Shown here one piece after another: positions 15,047-23,480 of a stretch of 39,289 nucleotides of DNA. Source of the DNA: Acidobacteriota bacterium (lineage in GTDB: Bacteria > Acidobacteriota > Vicinamibacteria > Vicinamibacterales > Fen-181); the NCBI GenBank assembly GCA_017883185.1, contig JADGOB010000024.1, forward strand, positions 1 through 39,289, read 5' to 3'. Position 1 is the stretch's first letter. Every line of letters begins with the position of its first letter. The position numbers and the translations under genes were made by a program. Under the pieces are notes generated by a model that did not search any database, had not been told where the DNA came from, and saw nothing but the letters and a program-made list of their open reading frames with translations.

Positions 15047-16987
15047 TTGGTCAACTCGCTCTTGACTGCCATCGTCCGGGCGGATGGCGACGCGCTGGTC
15101 ATGCACGTCGGGGAACAACCCTACGTGGTGGCGCCGGCAGGACCGGTGGAACTGTCAGCGCGCCCGCTCACGCTCGAAGCCGTGGCGGGAATGCTCGGGC
15201 AGTTGCTGCCAGCCGGCAGCCGACGCGCGCTCGATGAGCTGGGAGCGGTCGAGCACGAGTTGCCCACGTCGAGTGCAGCCGACGGGGAGCGATTCACGGT
15301 TGTGGCGGCCCGTGGCGGCGACGACATCTGGATTGAAATCCGTCGTCACCGCGGGATGCACGTCGATGTTCCGCTCGAGCTTCCTGCCAGGCCAGGTGCT
15401 GAACCGACGGCCACCCCATCAACCGAACCGCTGGCTGTCGCTGCCGCGCCATCGATGGAAGTGGAAGTGCCCCTCGACCTGGCGGACTCGTTCGATCTTC
15501 CCGACGGTCAGCCTGAGACGGTTGCCGTCCCCGCGGTGGTCGCACCGCCCGCGGTGGTCGCGGCGCTCGCGCCGCCGCCCCCCGAGCGTCCGACGCTCGT
15601 CGCTCCCATTGCTCCTCCGACCGACCAGCGTCCTGTCCCGCGTCCCGAGCGCGTCGAGGACCCGGCGATCGTGGCCGAGACGCTGGCACTGGTCCTCCCG
15701 TCCCCTGCGCTCGAGCGGTTTGCCGCTATCCGGTCGGCCCGCTTGGTAGAAACCGCTGCTCCTTCTGCACCACACGTCATGACTGAATACTCCGATCAGA
15801 CACAAAGTGAATCGAGCCAGGCCGTCGTGCTTCCGCTCGCCCGCAATCCCATCCGGCCCGAGGCGCCGGCCCGCCCGACGCCGCCGCCCCGCATTGCCGG
15901 GCTGGACCGGCTGTTGAGGCTGGCGGCTGCGCGCGGCGCAAACACGCTCTACCTGATGTCGAGCGGGCGGCCGTCGATCCGGGTGGACGGCGAAATTGCC
16001 GCCCTCGATGGCGAACCGCTGCTGGCCGCGCCGGAGGTGGAGTCGCTGCTCCTCGACCTCGCGCCCGAGAGAAACCGCGAGGCGCTGAGGAACGGCGAGG
16101 GTACGGAATGGATGTCCGACGTGCCGGAGGTGGGGCGGTTCCGCTGCCAGAGCTTCCGCGACCACCGGGGCCCTGGCGGGATCTTCCGCATGATCTCGAC
16201 GCGGCCCGCCACGGTGGACCAGCTCGGGCTGTCGCGCGAGATCCAGGCGCTCTGCGCCGAACCTGAAGGCCTCGTCCTGGTGGCCGGGCCGCGCTCGAGC
16301 GGGAAGTCTACGCTCATCTCGGCGTTCGTCGATCTCATCAACCGTGCCCGCAACGACTACGTGGTCACGATCGAAAGCCAGATCATGTGCGCGCACGAGA
16401 GCCGCGGCTGCCTGATCAGCCAGCGCGAGGTGAGGGGCAGCGACGAGGAACTTGCCGCCGTGGTGCGCGCTGCGCTCCGCGAGAACCCGGACGTGCTGGT
16501 CATCGAAGACCTGCGGTCTCCGAAGGTGGTGGCCCTTGCGCTCGAGGCGATGGAGTCGGGCCACCTCGTGATTGGCGCGGTCTCCGCGCACACCACGACG
16601 ACGGCAATCGGGCGCATCCTGGATCGGTTCCCACCCGAGCGGCGCGACCACGTACAGCTGATGCTGGCCGAGGGGCTCCGTGGCGTGGTGTCGCAGGTCC
16701 TGCTGCGGAAAACGGGCGGCGGGCGAGTGGCCGCGCGCGAGGTGCTGCTCAACACTTCGGCGATCGCCAGCCTCATCGCGGAAGGACGAATCAGTCAACT
16801 GCCGCTCGCGCTCGACAGCGGGCGGAAGCACGGCATGGTCCCGCTCAACGACGCCCTGGCCGGCTTCGTCCAGAGCGGTATCGTGGACGTGAAGGACGCC
16901 TACCGGAAGGCGTTTGAACGCCAGGCCTTCCTGGCGGTGCTGCGCCGCGAAGGCATAGACACCTCGTTTGTCGAGCGCCTGGCCTGA
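15047..16987 (+). CDS. Divergent PilT-like ATPase with extra N-terminal domain and Pro-rich linker
   Basis: I place the start at TTG 15047 because AGGAG (15032-15036) lies 10 nt upstream; the frame opens from GTG 14987 without such a site. Residues 1-105 form a small alpha/beta domain, 105-285 is a Pro/Ala/Glu-rich disordered linker, and about 290-640 is a PilT/PilU-type ATPase (PAS-like domain then RecA core). Walker A is GPRSSGKST (414-422), a His box is seen in SAHTTTTAIGRILDRFPPE, and the PilT-like SQVLLRKTGGGRVAAREVLLNT follows. The usual TIEDP is TIESQ (441-445), and the Walker B GEMRD reads EDLRS (487-491), so the catalytic Glu is replaced by Asp488. It may be a weak or regulatory retraction ATPase. 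No pilus genes are adjacent. Confidence 0.85.
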   Translation: MVNSLLTAIVRADGDALVMHVGEQPYVVAPAGPVELSARPLTLEAVAGMLGQLLPAGSRRALDELGAVEHELPTSSAADGERFTVVAARGGDDIWIEIRRHRGMHVDVPLELPARPGAEPTATPSTEPLAVAAAPSMEVEVPLDLADSFDLPDGQPETVAVPAVVAPPAVVAALAPPPPERPTLVAPIAPPTDQRPVPRPERVEDPAIVAETLALVLPSPALERFAAIRSARLVETAAPSAPHVMTEYSDQTQSESSQAVVLPLARNPIRPEAPARPTPPPRIAGLDRLLRLAAARGANTLYLMSSGRPSIRVDGEIAALDGEPLLAAPEVESLLLDLAPERNREALRNGEGTEWMSDVPEVGRFRCQSFRDHRGPGGIFRMISTRPATVDQLGLSREIQALCAEPEGLVLVAGPRSSGKSTLISAFVDLINRARNDYVVTIESQIMCAHESRGCLISQREVRGSDEELAAVVRAALRENPDVLVIEDLRSPKVVALALEAMESGHLVIGAVSAHTTTTAIGRILDRFPPERRDHVQLMLAEGLRGVVSQVLLRKTGGGRVAAREVLLNTSAIASLIAEGRISQLPLALDSGRKHGMVPLNDALAGFVQSGIVDVKDAYRKAFERQAFLAVLRREGIDTSFVERLA

Positions 16988-17000
16988 CAAGACTCAGGAG

Positions 17001-17441
17001 CTATCGTTCCACCAGCATCCCGATCTGCGACAGGAGGAAGTCGAGGACGTCTTCGTCCGTCACGCTGCTGATCGGCGCCTCCGGCCGCAGCAACCCCTCG
17101 CTCGTCGTGACGTTCCGACCGCGCGAGCGGTTGGCGCGCGTGGCGATCTTCGGTGGATCGAGCGACGTGTCGAGCCAGACCTCGACGTAGTCCTCGCCGT
17201 GACGTTCCGAGACAAGGCGCACGCCGTCGGCCGGCGTGAACACCGTGAAGCCTTGGCCCTCGGCCTTGGCCACGTTGGCGACCATGCGGAAGACCGGCGT
17301 CGCCACGTCCCGCAGGAACGCGGAGTACGCCGTCGCCGCCAAGTCCGCCCGCGTCCGCCGTTCCGTCGTCGCCGTCCGGGCCTGCTCGAGCGCCTGGCGC
17401 AGTCGTCGCCTGATGTCGGAGGTTTCCATATCTGTCAGCAT
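17001..17441 (-). CDS. Hypothetical protein
   Basis: I do not recognise this 146-aa protein. The N-terminal 35 residues are strongly helical and charged (RRRLRQALEQARTATTERR), possibly a short coiled coil; the rest predicts mixed alpha/beta with a FTVFTPADGVRLVSE strand pair, and the C-terminal VTDEDVLDFLLSQIGMLVER is an amphipathic helix. It converges with the PilT-like gene 13 nt away. An internal ATG at 17429 (METSD) is an alternative start; neither has a good ribosome site. Probably cytoplasmic. Confidence 0.7.
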   Translation of the reverse strand: MLTDMETSDIRRRLRQALEQARTATTERRTRADLAATAYSAFLRDVATPVFRMVANVAKAEGQGFTVFTPADGVRLVSERHGEDYVEVWLDTSLDPPKIATRANRSRGRNVTTSEGLLRPEAPISSVTDEDVLDFLLSQIGMLVER

Positions 17442-17528
17442 CGTACAATGGATCGAGCCACTCCCGCCGAGCCTCTTTGGTTCCGGCCCGATCGGGTTAT
17501 GCGGGAGGTGGCGCGATGGCGATCACGG

Positions 17529-18626
17529 TTATGTCAGGTTTCTGTAATCGCGTGCAATCGCGACCAGGTCTGTCACGAGGGCGTACGCCGTTTGGGTCAG
17601 CCCCCCGCCCAGCTGCACGACGGCGAACTCGCCGAGCAGGTCGGTCTCGAGCAGCAGCGCGTTTTGCTGACCGCCCAGCGTCGCGAACAGGTGGTCGGCA
17701 GGAAGTTCCTCGACGCCCACCCGCACGACGACACGGCCTTCGCGCCGTTCACCCCGCGCAACCAGCTTCATCCGGCGGCCCAGGTTCACGGCAGCCCTGA
17801 CGTGTGCGCCCGTAAGGTGACCGATGCCCGTCCGCTCCACCTGCTGCGGCGTCATCCTCGCGCCCATCAGGACGTTTGCCAGGGCTGACGCCTTGGCCGC
17901 GGCGTCCCATCCGTCCACGTCGAGCGACGCGTCGGCCTCCGCGATGCCCGCCGCCTGCATCTCGGCCAGCGACGCCGCGAACTCGCGGCCGTTCTCCATC
18001 GCGGTGATGATGAAGTTCGTCGTGCTGTTGACCACGCCGCTGAACCCGTTGATCGTCACCGCCGGCAGCGTCTGGCGGACCATGTTGAAGATCGGGATGC
18101 CGTCCATCACCGCGCCCTCGAACAGGAAGCCGCGGCCCGCCGTCCTCGCGAGGCTGTTGAGTTCGGCATACGCGAACGCCACCGGCCCCTTGTTCGCGGT
18201 GATGACATGCGCGCCGGCGCGGAGCCCCGCGCGCACGTGATCGACGCCCGGCTGCCCGGCGCCGATGTCGAGCAGCGTCGTTTCGACGACGACGATCGGG
18301 CGAGTGCTTCCGGCCTCTCGCGCGGCCTCTGCCACCTGTTCGATCAGCTGGACACCTGACGGGACTGGCGCGCCGCGCTTTCTTCCGGCCCATTCCGGCG
18401 CCTCGATGGCCTCGAGCGACTGGCCTCGCTCAACGAGGTCCAGCGAGCGCGCGACGTCCAGGCCGCGCAGGTCCCGGGCGCTGCCATGCCGCGCCGTCGC
18501 GATGCCAACCACGCGCCAGTCGGCCAGGTGAGCGTCGCGGAGCTCGGAAGCGCGTTCCTCCAGCAGGCGGACGAACCGTCGCCCCACGTTGCCAAAACCG
18601 ACCAGGACGAGATCTGGAGAGAACAT
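17529..18626 (-). CDS. hom: Homoserine dehydrogenase
   Basis: This enzyme reduces aspartate semialdehyde to homoserine with NAD(P)H, leading to threonine and methionine. The N-terminal Rossmann motif is VGFGNVGRR (residues 9-17); TANKGPVA and the family signature around ADASLDVDGWDAAAKASALAN mark the substrate-binding domain, with the catalytic Asp/Lys pair inside it. At 365 aa it lacks the C-terminal ACT regulatory domain of the longer form, so feedback control by threonine is less likely. The ATG at 18626 has GGAG 6 nt upstream. An alternative role in a related semialdehyde dehydrogenase reaction is possible but less likely. Confidence 0.9.
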   Translation of the reverse strand: MFSPDLVLVGFGNVGRRFVRLLEERASELRDAHLADWRVVGIATARHGSARDLRGLDVARSLDLVERGQSLEAIEAPEWAGRKRGAPVPSGVQLIEQVAEAAREAGSTRPIVVVETTLLDIGAGQPGVDHVRAGLRAGAHVITANKGPVAFAYAELNSLARTAGRGFLFEGAVMDGIPIFNMVRQTLPAVTINGFSGVVNSTTNFIITAMENGREFAASLAEMQAAGIAEADASLDVDGWDAAAKASALANVLMGARMTPQQVERTGIGHLTGAHVRAAVNLGRRMKLVARGERREGRVVVRVGVEELPADHLFATLGGQQNALLLETDLLGEFAVVQLGGGLTQTAYALVTDLVAIARDYRNLT

Positions 18627-18660
18627 ATCAGGCTCCAGGCCGGCCGCCTTCCGACCAGTC

Positions 18661-18740
18661 AGCGCAAGACCCGACCCTTCAGCGTGAGCTCAGACCCCTG
18701 AGCGTGAGTTCCGACCCGTCAGCGTCAGTTCCGACCTGGA
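18661..18740. repeat. Four tandem 20-bp repeats
   Basis: Units begin at 18661, 18681, 18701 and 18721 with the pattern AGCGTGAGTTCCGACCC plus three variable bases; the first unit is the most diverged. The period of 20 is exact. The array runs from the intergenic space into the last codons of the aminotransferase gene, so the last copies encode its C-terminus. Confidence 0.8.
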
Positions 18741-19863
18741 GGATACTCTCGAGCCGGGAGAGGCCTTCGAACAGATCGTGCGCGGGGCCGCCAAAGCCAA
18801 TCCTCAGGTATCCATCCATCCCGAAGTGATCCCCCGGCACCATCAACACACTCTTTTCCTCGCGCAGTCGCGTCGTCAGAGTCGTCGAGTTGACCGGTCT
18901 GTGGTAGCGCGCGTAGACAATGGCGCCCGCTTCAGGGGGCGCGAACGAGAAGAGTCTCGAGCGCTGTGACAGCCAGGTGGCCAGCGCGGGCAGGTTGGCG
19001 TTCAGGATGCCCCGGGTGCGCTCCAGGAGGCGTGCGCGGCGCGAGGGTAACAGCGCCAGCGCGGCCAGGCGGTCGTTGACCGCGCCAGGAGCGATGCTCG
19101 TGTAGTCGTGGTAGGCCCACGTGTTCGCCACGAACGACGGCGGCCCGACCACCCAGCCGATGCGCAGGCCAGGCAGCCCATACGCCTTCGACAGTCCGCT
19201 GGTGACAATCGCGCGATCGTAGCGACCCCAGATCGACGGCGTCTCGTGGCCATCGAGCTCGGCGCCGCGGTAGATCTCGTCCGACAGCACCCATGTGCCG
19301 TGTCGCCCCGCTTCGTGGCAGATGGCGTCGAGTGTCGCGCCGTCGAAGCACGCGCCCGTCGGGTTGTTGGGATTGCACAGGAGCAGCAGTCTCGTGCGGG
19401 GCGTGAGCAGCGAGCGGAGCTGATCGACATCCGGCCGCCAGCGGCCGTCGCGTTCGCGCAGAGGCCACTCGAGCACCGTGCCGGCAAACGCGCGCGCGAG
19501 GCCCCACGTCTGCATGTAGTTCGGCGCCATCATCACCACCTCGTCGCCCGGCTCGAGCAGGCTCCAGGTGGAACAGAAGTTCGCCTCCGAGCCGCCGTTG
19601 GTCACGTGGACGTGGTCTGGCGTGGCACCGGGGTACATCGCGGCGATCGCGGACCGCAGCGGGATCGTCCCGTTGGTCTGCGGGTAGCCGAGCCCGACCT
19701 GGAGCAGGCTGTCGCGGTCGTCCTGTTCGTCCACCAGCTCGCCCAGCGTGAGCGGGTGCACGCCGCTTTCCGACAGGTTGATCTCGACCTGGTTCTCCCA
19801 GGTGGACTGCATCCGTTCCATCTCGAAAGGCAGGATCTTCACATGGTCCTCCGGCGCGGCCAT
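18679..19863 (-). CDS. PLP-dependent aminotransferase, class I/II
   Basis: A fold-type I aminotransferase of 394 aa. Visible cofactor residues are the Asn in NPNNPTG (165), Asp195 and Tyr198 in SDEIYRG, and Lys226 in TSGLSKAYGLPGLRIGW, with a C-terminal Arg in LRIGFGGP for the substrate carboxylate. I use ATG 19863 rather than the TTG at 19872. The sequence resembles enzymes annotated as aspartate or alanine-type transaminases; the amino donor cannot be fixed. The last ten codons run into the 20-bp tandem repeat, so the tail may be an addition. It lies upstream of homoserine dehydrogenase on the same strand, which would fit amino-acid metabolism. Confidence 0.88.
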   Translation of the reverse strand: MAAPEDHVKILPFEMERMQSTWENQVEINLSESGVHPLTLGELVDEQDDRDSLLQVGLGYPQTNGTIPLRSAIAAMYPGATPDHVHVTNGGSEANFCSTWSLLEPGDEVVMMAPNYMQTWGLARAFAGTVLEWPLRERDGRWRPDVDQLRSLLTPRTRLLLLCNPNNPTGACFDGATLDAICHEAGRHGTWVLSDEIYRGAELDGHETPSIWGRYDRAIVTSGLSKAYGLPGLRIGWVVGPPSFVANTWAYHDYTSIAPGAVNDRLAALALLPSRRARLLERTRGILNANLPALATWLSQRSRLFSFAPPEAGAIVYARYHRPVNSTTLTTRLREEKSVLMVPGDHFGMDGYLRIGFGGPAHDLFEGLSRLESILQVGTDADGSELTLRGLSSR

Positions 19864-19898
19864 GAACCGCAACGCTGTGTGCGGTATATGCTACCCCG

Positions 19899-20570
19899 AT
19901 GCTGACCTCGGTTGACGCCGTTCTCTTCGATCTCGATGGCACGCTGGTCGATACGATCCCGCTCATCTTCGCCTGCTACGAGCATACGCTCGCGGCGCAC
20001 CTGCCCGGGTACGACCCAGGCCGTCGCGTCATCATCGCGAATCTGGGCCGCTCCCTCAACGACATCCTGTTCGATTTCGCGGCGGCGGCCGGAGTGAACG
20101 ACCCGGCGGCGATGTCGCGCACGATGCTACACACCTACCGGTCGTTCCAGCGCGTGAACATGGATCGCCTGATCCGGCCGTACGACGGGATGCGCGAGGC
20201 GCTGGCCGGCTTGCGCGATCGCGGGCTCACGCTGGGCGTGGTGACGAGCAAGGTGGAGTGGGCCGCTCGGGAGTGCTACGAGCATTACGGCCTGGACGAG
20301 TTCTTCTCGGTGCAGGTGTTCCACGACGACACCGAGCGTCACAAGCCAGATCCAGAGCCGCTGCTGCTCGCGGCGTCCAAGGGTGGGCTGATGGTCGGGC
20401 GCACGGTCTACGTCGGTGACAGCATCCACGACATGGCGGCCGGCCGGGCCGCTGGGATGCAGACGATTGGCGTGCTCTGGGGACCGTCGGAGCGGGAAGA
20501 ACTGCTGCAGGCTGGCGCCGACGAACTGGCGGTCACGCCGGCGGATCTGGTTGCGATCGTGCAGCGTTAG
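19899..20570 (+). CDS. HAD-superfamily phosphatase, PpaX/Gph-like
   Basis: All four HAD motifs are present: FDLDGTLVD (10-18), VVTSK, HKPDPEP and GDSIHDM. A helical cap between motifs I and II places it in subfamily IA. The 223-aa length fits pyrophosphatase PpaX or phosphoglycolate phosphatase; the substrate is not decided by the sequence. It diverges from the aminotransferase gene across 35 nt. No Shine-Dalgarno sequence is seen, while TATATG lies 8 nt before the ATG, so the transcript may be leaderless. Confidence 0.85.
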   Translation: MLTSVDAVLFDLDGTLVDTIPLIFACYEHTLAAHLPGYDPGRRVIIANLGRSLNDILFDFAAAAGVNDPAAMSRTMLHTYRSFQRVNMDRLIRPYDGMREALAGLRDRGLTLGVVTSKVEWAARECYEHYGLDEFFSVQVFHDDTERHKPDPEPLLLAASKGGLMVGRTVYVGDSIHDMAAGRAAGMQTIGVLWGPSEREELLQAGADELAVTPADLVAIVQR

Positions 20571-20587
20571 GGCGATGGCAGTTGCCG

Positions 20588-23314
20588 CTAGAACCTGGTC
20601 CTCCAGCCTACCGACAGATTCCGCCCGGGGGCGTCGATACCCCAGGCGATGCCGCGGTAGTTCTCGTCGCCGACATTCTCGAAATCAATCGTCAGCTCGT
20701 GGCGGGTGCCGATCCGGATTCCGCCCCTGAAGCCGACCGTGACGTACCCGGGCACCTCGGTGAACAACGGCGCGGAGTCGAGCGTTCCCAGCACCCGGCT
20801 CTGCACCTGCGCCAGCGTCTCGCCCGTGGCAATCAGGATGTCGTCCGCGTTGCCCGCGATCCCATCCGCGCCCGACGTCACCCAGCCCCTGGCCGTAGCG
20901 CCGTAGTAGAAGAAGTTCTTGATGTTGGTCCGCGTCCGGGTCGCGCCCGTGCGCCGATCTTCGAGGTCCAGCGTCGAGAGCCGATCCTGGCGCGCCGCGA
21001 TGTGCAGGTAGGGTTCCGCCCACCACCGGCCAGACGGCGCCAGGTATCGCAGCTTCACGTATCCATCCGGCGCCGGCGTGCCGCCTTCGATGTTCGGCGG
21101 CGCCGCGGTCGTCTTGTCCGCGGCGTGCAGATACGTGAACACGGTGTGCAGCGACCACGCGCGCGACGCCTTCCATTCCGCCGTGTGCTCGAAACCGTAG
21201 ATGCGCGCGTCGCCGAAGTTGGTCCGCACGAGCACCGGTGACGAGCTGGCGGCGACGTAGACGACGCCGTTCGCGTTCTGTGAGGTGATCGCCTGGTCGC
21301 CCAGCGTCTTGCCCACGGCTCCCTGCGGCAGGATCAATGCCTGGTACGCGACGTTGTCGTAGACGTCGTTGATGAACGCGAAGAAATCGGTGCTGAACGA
21401 CTTCGCGCGGTAATGAATGCCGCCTTCATAAGAAAGGCTCGTTTCCGGCTGCACCGGCTCGACGGGCTGGGCCGTCGAGACCGCGTTCGCACCGGCCGTC
21501 GATCCCACCGTGGCGTTCATGCCAGCCACGCCCGACGCAGACACCTGGAAGCCCGACCCGGTCAGCCCCACGGTGCCGAGGTCCGTGATGTGCGGCGCGC
21601 GGAATCCGCGGCTGATGTTCCCGGTGAAACTCAGGCCCTCGACGCCCGGCGTCACGACCACGCCGGCCCGGAACGTGCCATTCGACACGGTCTGCGAATC
21701 GTCCGGCCAGAGCGGCTTGCCGTTCACCAGCGGGCTGTCTGAGGCGAGCGATTCGTACGACGCACCGCTGTAGCGCGCGCTCAGCATCACCTGCAGGCGG
21801 CCGGGGATCGCCTCGAGAACATCCTGGACGAAGCCCGCGCCGCTGCGGTAGCCGGCGTTGTCCGGCACCCGGCCGCGTCTCACCGCGACAGCCCCGTTGA
21901 CCGGGTTATACGAGTAAGACGGCGCGTGGATGCGTTCGGGATAGAACTCGCCGCCGATCAGCAGGTCCTGGCGGTTTCCAATCCGCTTGGTCACCTGCGC
22001 CTGGAAGCCGTTCACGTTGGTCCGCTCGAATTCGTGGGTGATCGAAGCCTTCGTGTTGCCGTTTCCGCCCTGGTTCACCCTCTCCTCCCGCTGCGAGTTG
22101 TACGAGTAGGTCGCCGTGAGCTGATCGAACCAGCCGAGGCCCACCCGCTGGTACTTCGCGTAGAAGAAGTCGAGCATCAGGTTCCGGAGGTCGGCGATCA
22201 GGTTGCCGTCGCCACCCAGCAACTGGTCGTACCGCTTCCCATCGTCCTGCTGCGAGCGGCTGTAATAGAGCATCACCTGCTGGTTGGCTGTGGGCGCCCA
22301 GTTGATGCGGAGCATCCCGCCGTACTGTGTGAAGTCGGTGTCGGGCAGGTGCTCAGGCATCAGGCGGTCAGACGAGAGGCCGAGGAAGCGGGTCACAGCG
22401 GCGTGCGAGTCGATCCCTTTGCCGGGACGCAGGTCGTTGATGCGTCGTGCCGCGACGTTTGCGAAGATGCCGAACTGGCCGGCCCGATAGCCGGCTGCGA
22501 GGTTGGCGCCGGCGTTGCTGTCGGCCGTTCCCCCCCTGGCCGAGAACAACCCGTGCCAGGCCCGGTCGCCGCCGCCCGTGAACGACGGCACCTGGGAGAG
22601 GAACTGCACGCTGCCGCCAATCGCGTCGCTGCCGTACTGCGCGGAGTTCGGTCCGCGCAGCACCTCGACGGCCTGCAGGCTGGTGGGTTCGATCAGGTCG
22701 AGAAACGTGCTGACGCCGCCACGGGCCGATGCCGTGGAGTAGCGGACGCCGTCCACGAACACGCTCACCTTGTTGCCCGTGAGCCCGCGAACGTAGATGC
22801 CGGCCATGGTGGGGCTCGTCCGCAGCAGGTGAACGCCAGTCTGCTCCGCCACGGCCTGCGCCACGATTTCCTTGGTGTGTTTCTCGATCTCGGCCGCGTC
22901 GATCACCGTCACCGCCTGCGCGATGGCCGCCGTGTCCTGCACGACCCCTCGCGTCGCCGTCACGCTGACCGTCGCGCGCACGCCCTCCGGTGAGATCGTC
23001 ACTGACACGCCTTCGGTGCCCCCGTCGCCGGGTGCCACCGCCAGGCGCGTCTCCGCGAAACCGGGCGCCACGACGATGAGCAGGTAGCGGCCTGGCCGGA
23101 CCGACGCGAAGTCGAATCGGCCGGACTCGTTGGTCTTTGTCACAGCGACAATCGCCTGCTCCGCGGTGAGCAGCGAGACGGCGGCCCCGACGACCACGCC
23201 GCCGCTGCCGTCGCGAACCACTCCGTTGATTCCCCGGTCCGCCGCGCGCGCACCAGGAGCGGACGCGAGGAGCGCGCAAACGAGAAAAATAAGGGCCAAC
23301 GAAACGCGAAACAT
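20588..23314 (-). CDS. TonB-dependent outer-membrane receptor
   Basis: A 908-aa ligand-gated outer-membrane channel. The start ATG has AGGAG 7 nt upstream. A signal peptide (1-24, ending GARA) is followed by a carboxypeptidase-regulatory-like domain (about 28-105), a plug domain (about 120-245; GIYVRGLTGNKVSVFVDGVRY and VEVLRGPNSAQYGSDAIGG) and a barrel ending in Phe. The plug and barrel look like those of heme/siderophore-type receptors (HmuR/FepA-like), but no ligand motif or riboswitch is present, so the substrate is open. No ABC transporter genes are adjacent. It is divergent from the MoeB/ThiF gene. Confidence 0.9.
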   Translation of the reverse strand: MFRVSLALIFLVCALLASAPGARAADRGINGVVRDGSGGVVVGAAVSLLTAEQAIVAVTKTNESGRFDFASVRPGRYLLIVVAPGFAETRLAVAPGDGGTEGVSVTISPEGVRATVSVTATRGVVQDTAAIAQAVTVIDAAEIEKHTKEIVAQAVAEQTGVHLLRTSPTMAGIYVRGLTGNKVSVFVDGVRYSTASARGGVSTFLDLIEPTSLQAVEVLRGPNSAQYGSDAIGGSVQFLSQVPSFTGGGDRAWHGLFSARGGTADSNAGANLAAGYRAGQFGIFANVAARRINDLRPGKGIDSHAAVTRFLGLSSDRLMPEHLPDTDFTQYGGMLRINWAPTANQQVMLYYSRSQQDDGKRYDQLLGGDGNLIADLRNLMLDFFYAKYQRVGLGWFDQLTATYSYNSQREERVNQGGNGNTKASITHEFERTNVNGFQAQVTKRIGNRQDLLIGGEFYPERIHAPSYSYNPVNGAVAVRRGRVPDNAGYRSGAGFVQDVLEAIPGRLQVMLSARYSGASYESLASDSPLVNGKPLWPDDSQTVSNGTFRAGVVVTPGVEGLSFTGNISRGFRAPHITDLGTVGLTGSGFQVSASGVAGMNATVGSTAGANAVSTAQPVEPVQPETSLSYEGGIHYRAKSFSTDFFAFINDVYDNVAYQALILPQGAVGKTLGDQAITSQNANGVVYVAASSSPVLVRTNFGDARIYGFEHTAEWKASRAWSLHTVFTYLHAADKTTAAPPNIEGGTPAPDGYVKLRYLAPSGRWWAEPYLHIAARQDRLSTLDLEDRRTGATRTRTNIKNFFYYGATARGWVTSGADGIAGNADDILIATGETLAQVQSRVLGTLDSAPLFTEVPGYVTVGFRGGIRIGTRHELTIDFENVGDENYRGIAWGIDAPGRNLSVGWRTRF

Positions 23315-23480
23315 CAGCCAACTCCTGACAAAATGGTATTTGTGGGGTACGCGACTGCGGATCGTGCCAACAATGGCTCGGCACAGTATCGGCCGAAGAG
23401 CGAACTACTACCAGCGGTCGTAGACCGGCCGACGACGCGTTCGCCCCGTCCGGGCCCCGTGATTTGTTAAGATTCTTCCC

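Noticed and set aside
17448-17888. Plus-strand frame beginning MDRATPAEPLW after a TACAAT
   Set aside because: It soon runs antisense to the well-supported homoserine dehydrogenase and has no family features.
23353-23370. Sigma-54-like TTGGCACGATCCGC before the second TonB receptor
   Set aside because: The GG to GC distance is two bases too short and the -12 TTGC is missing.
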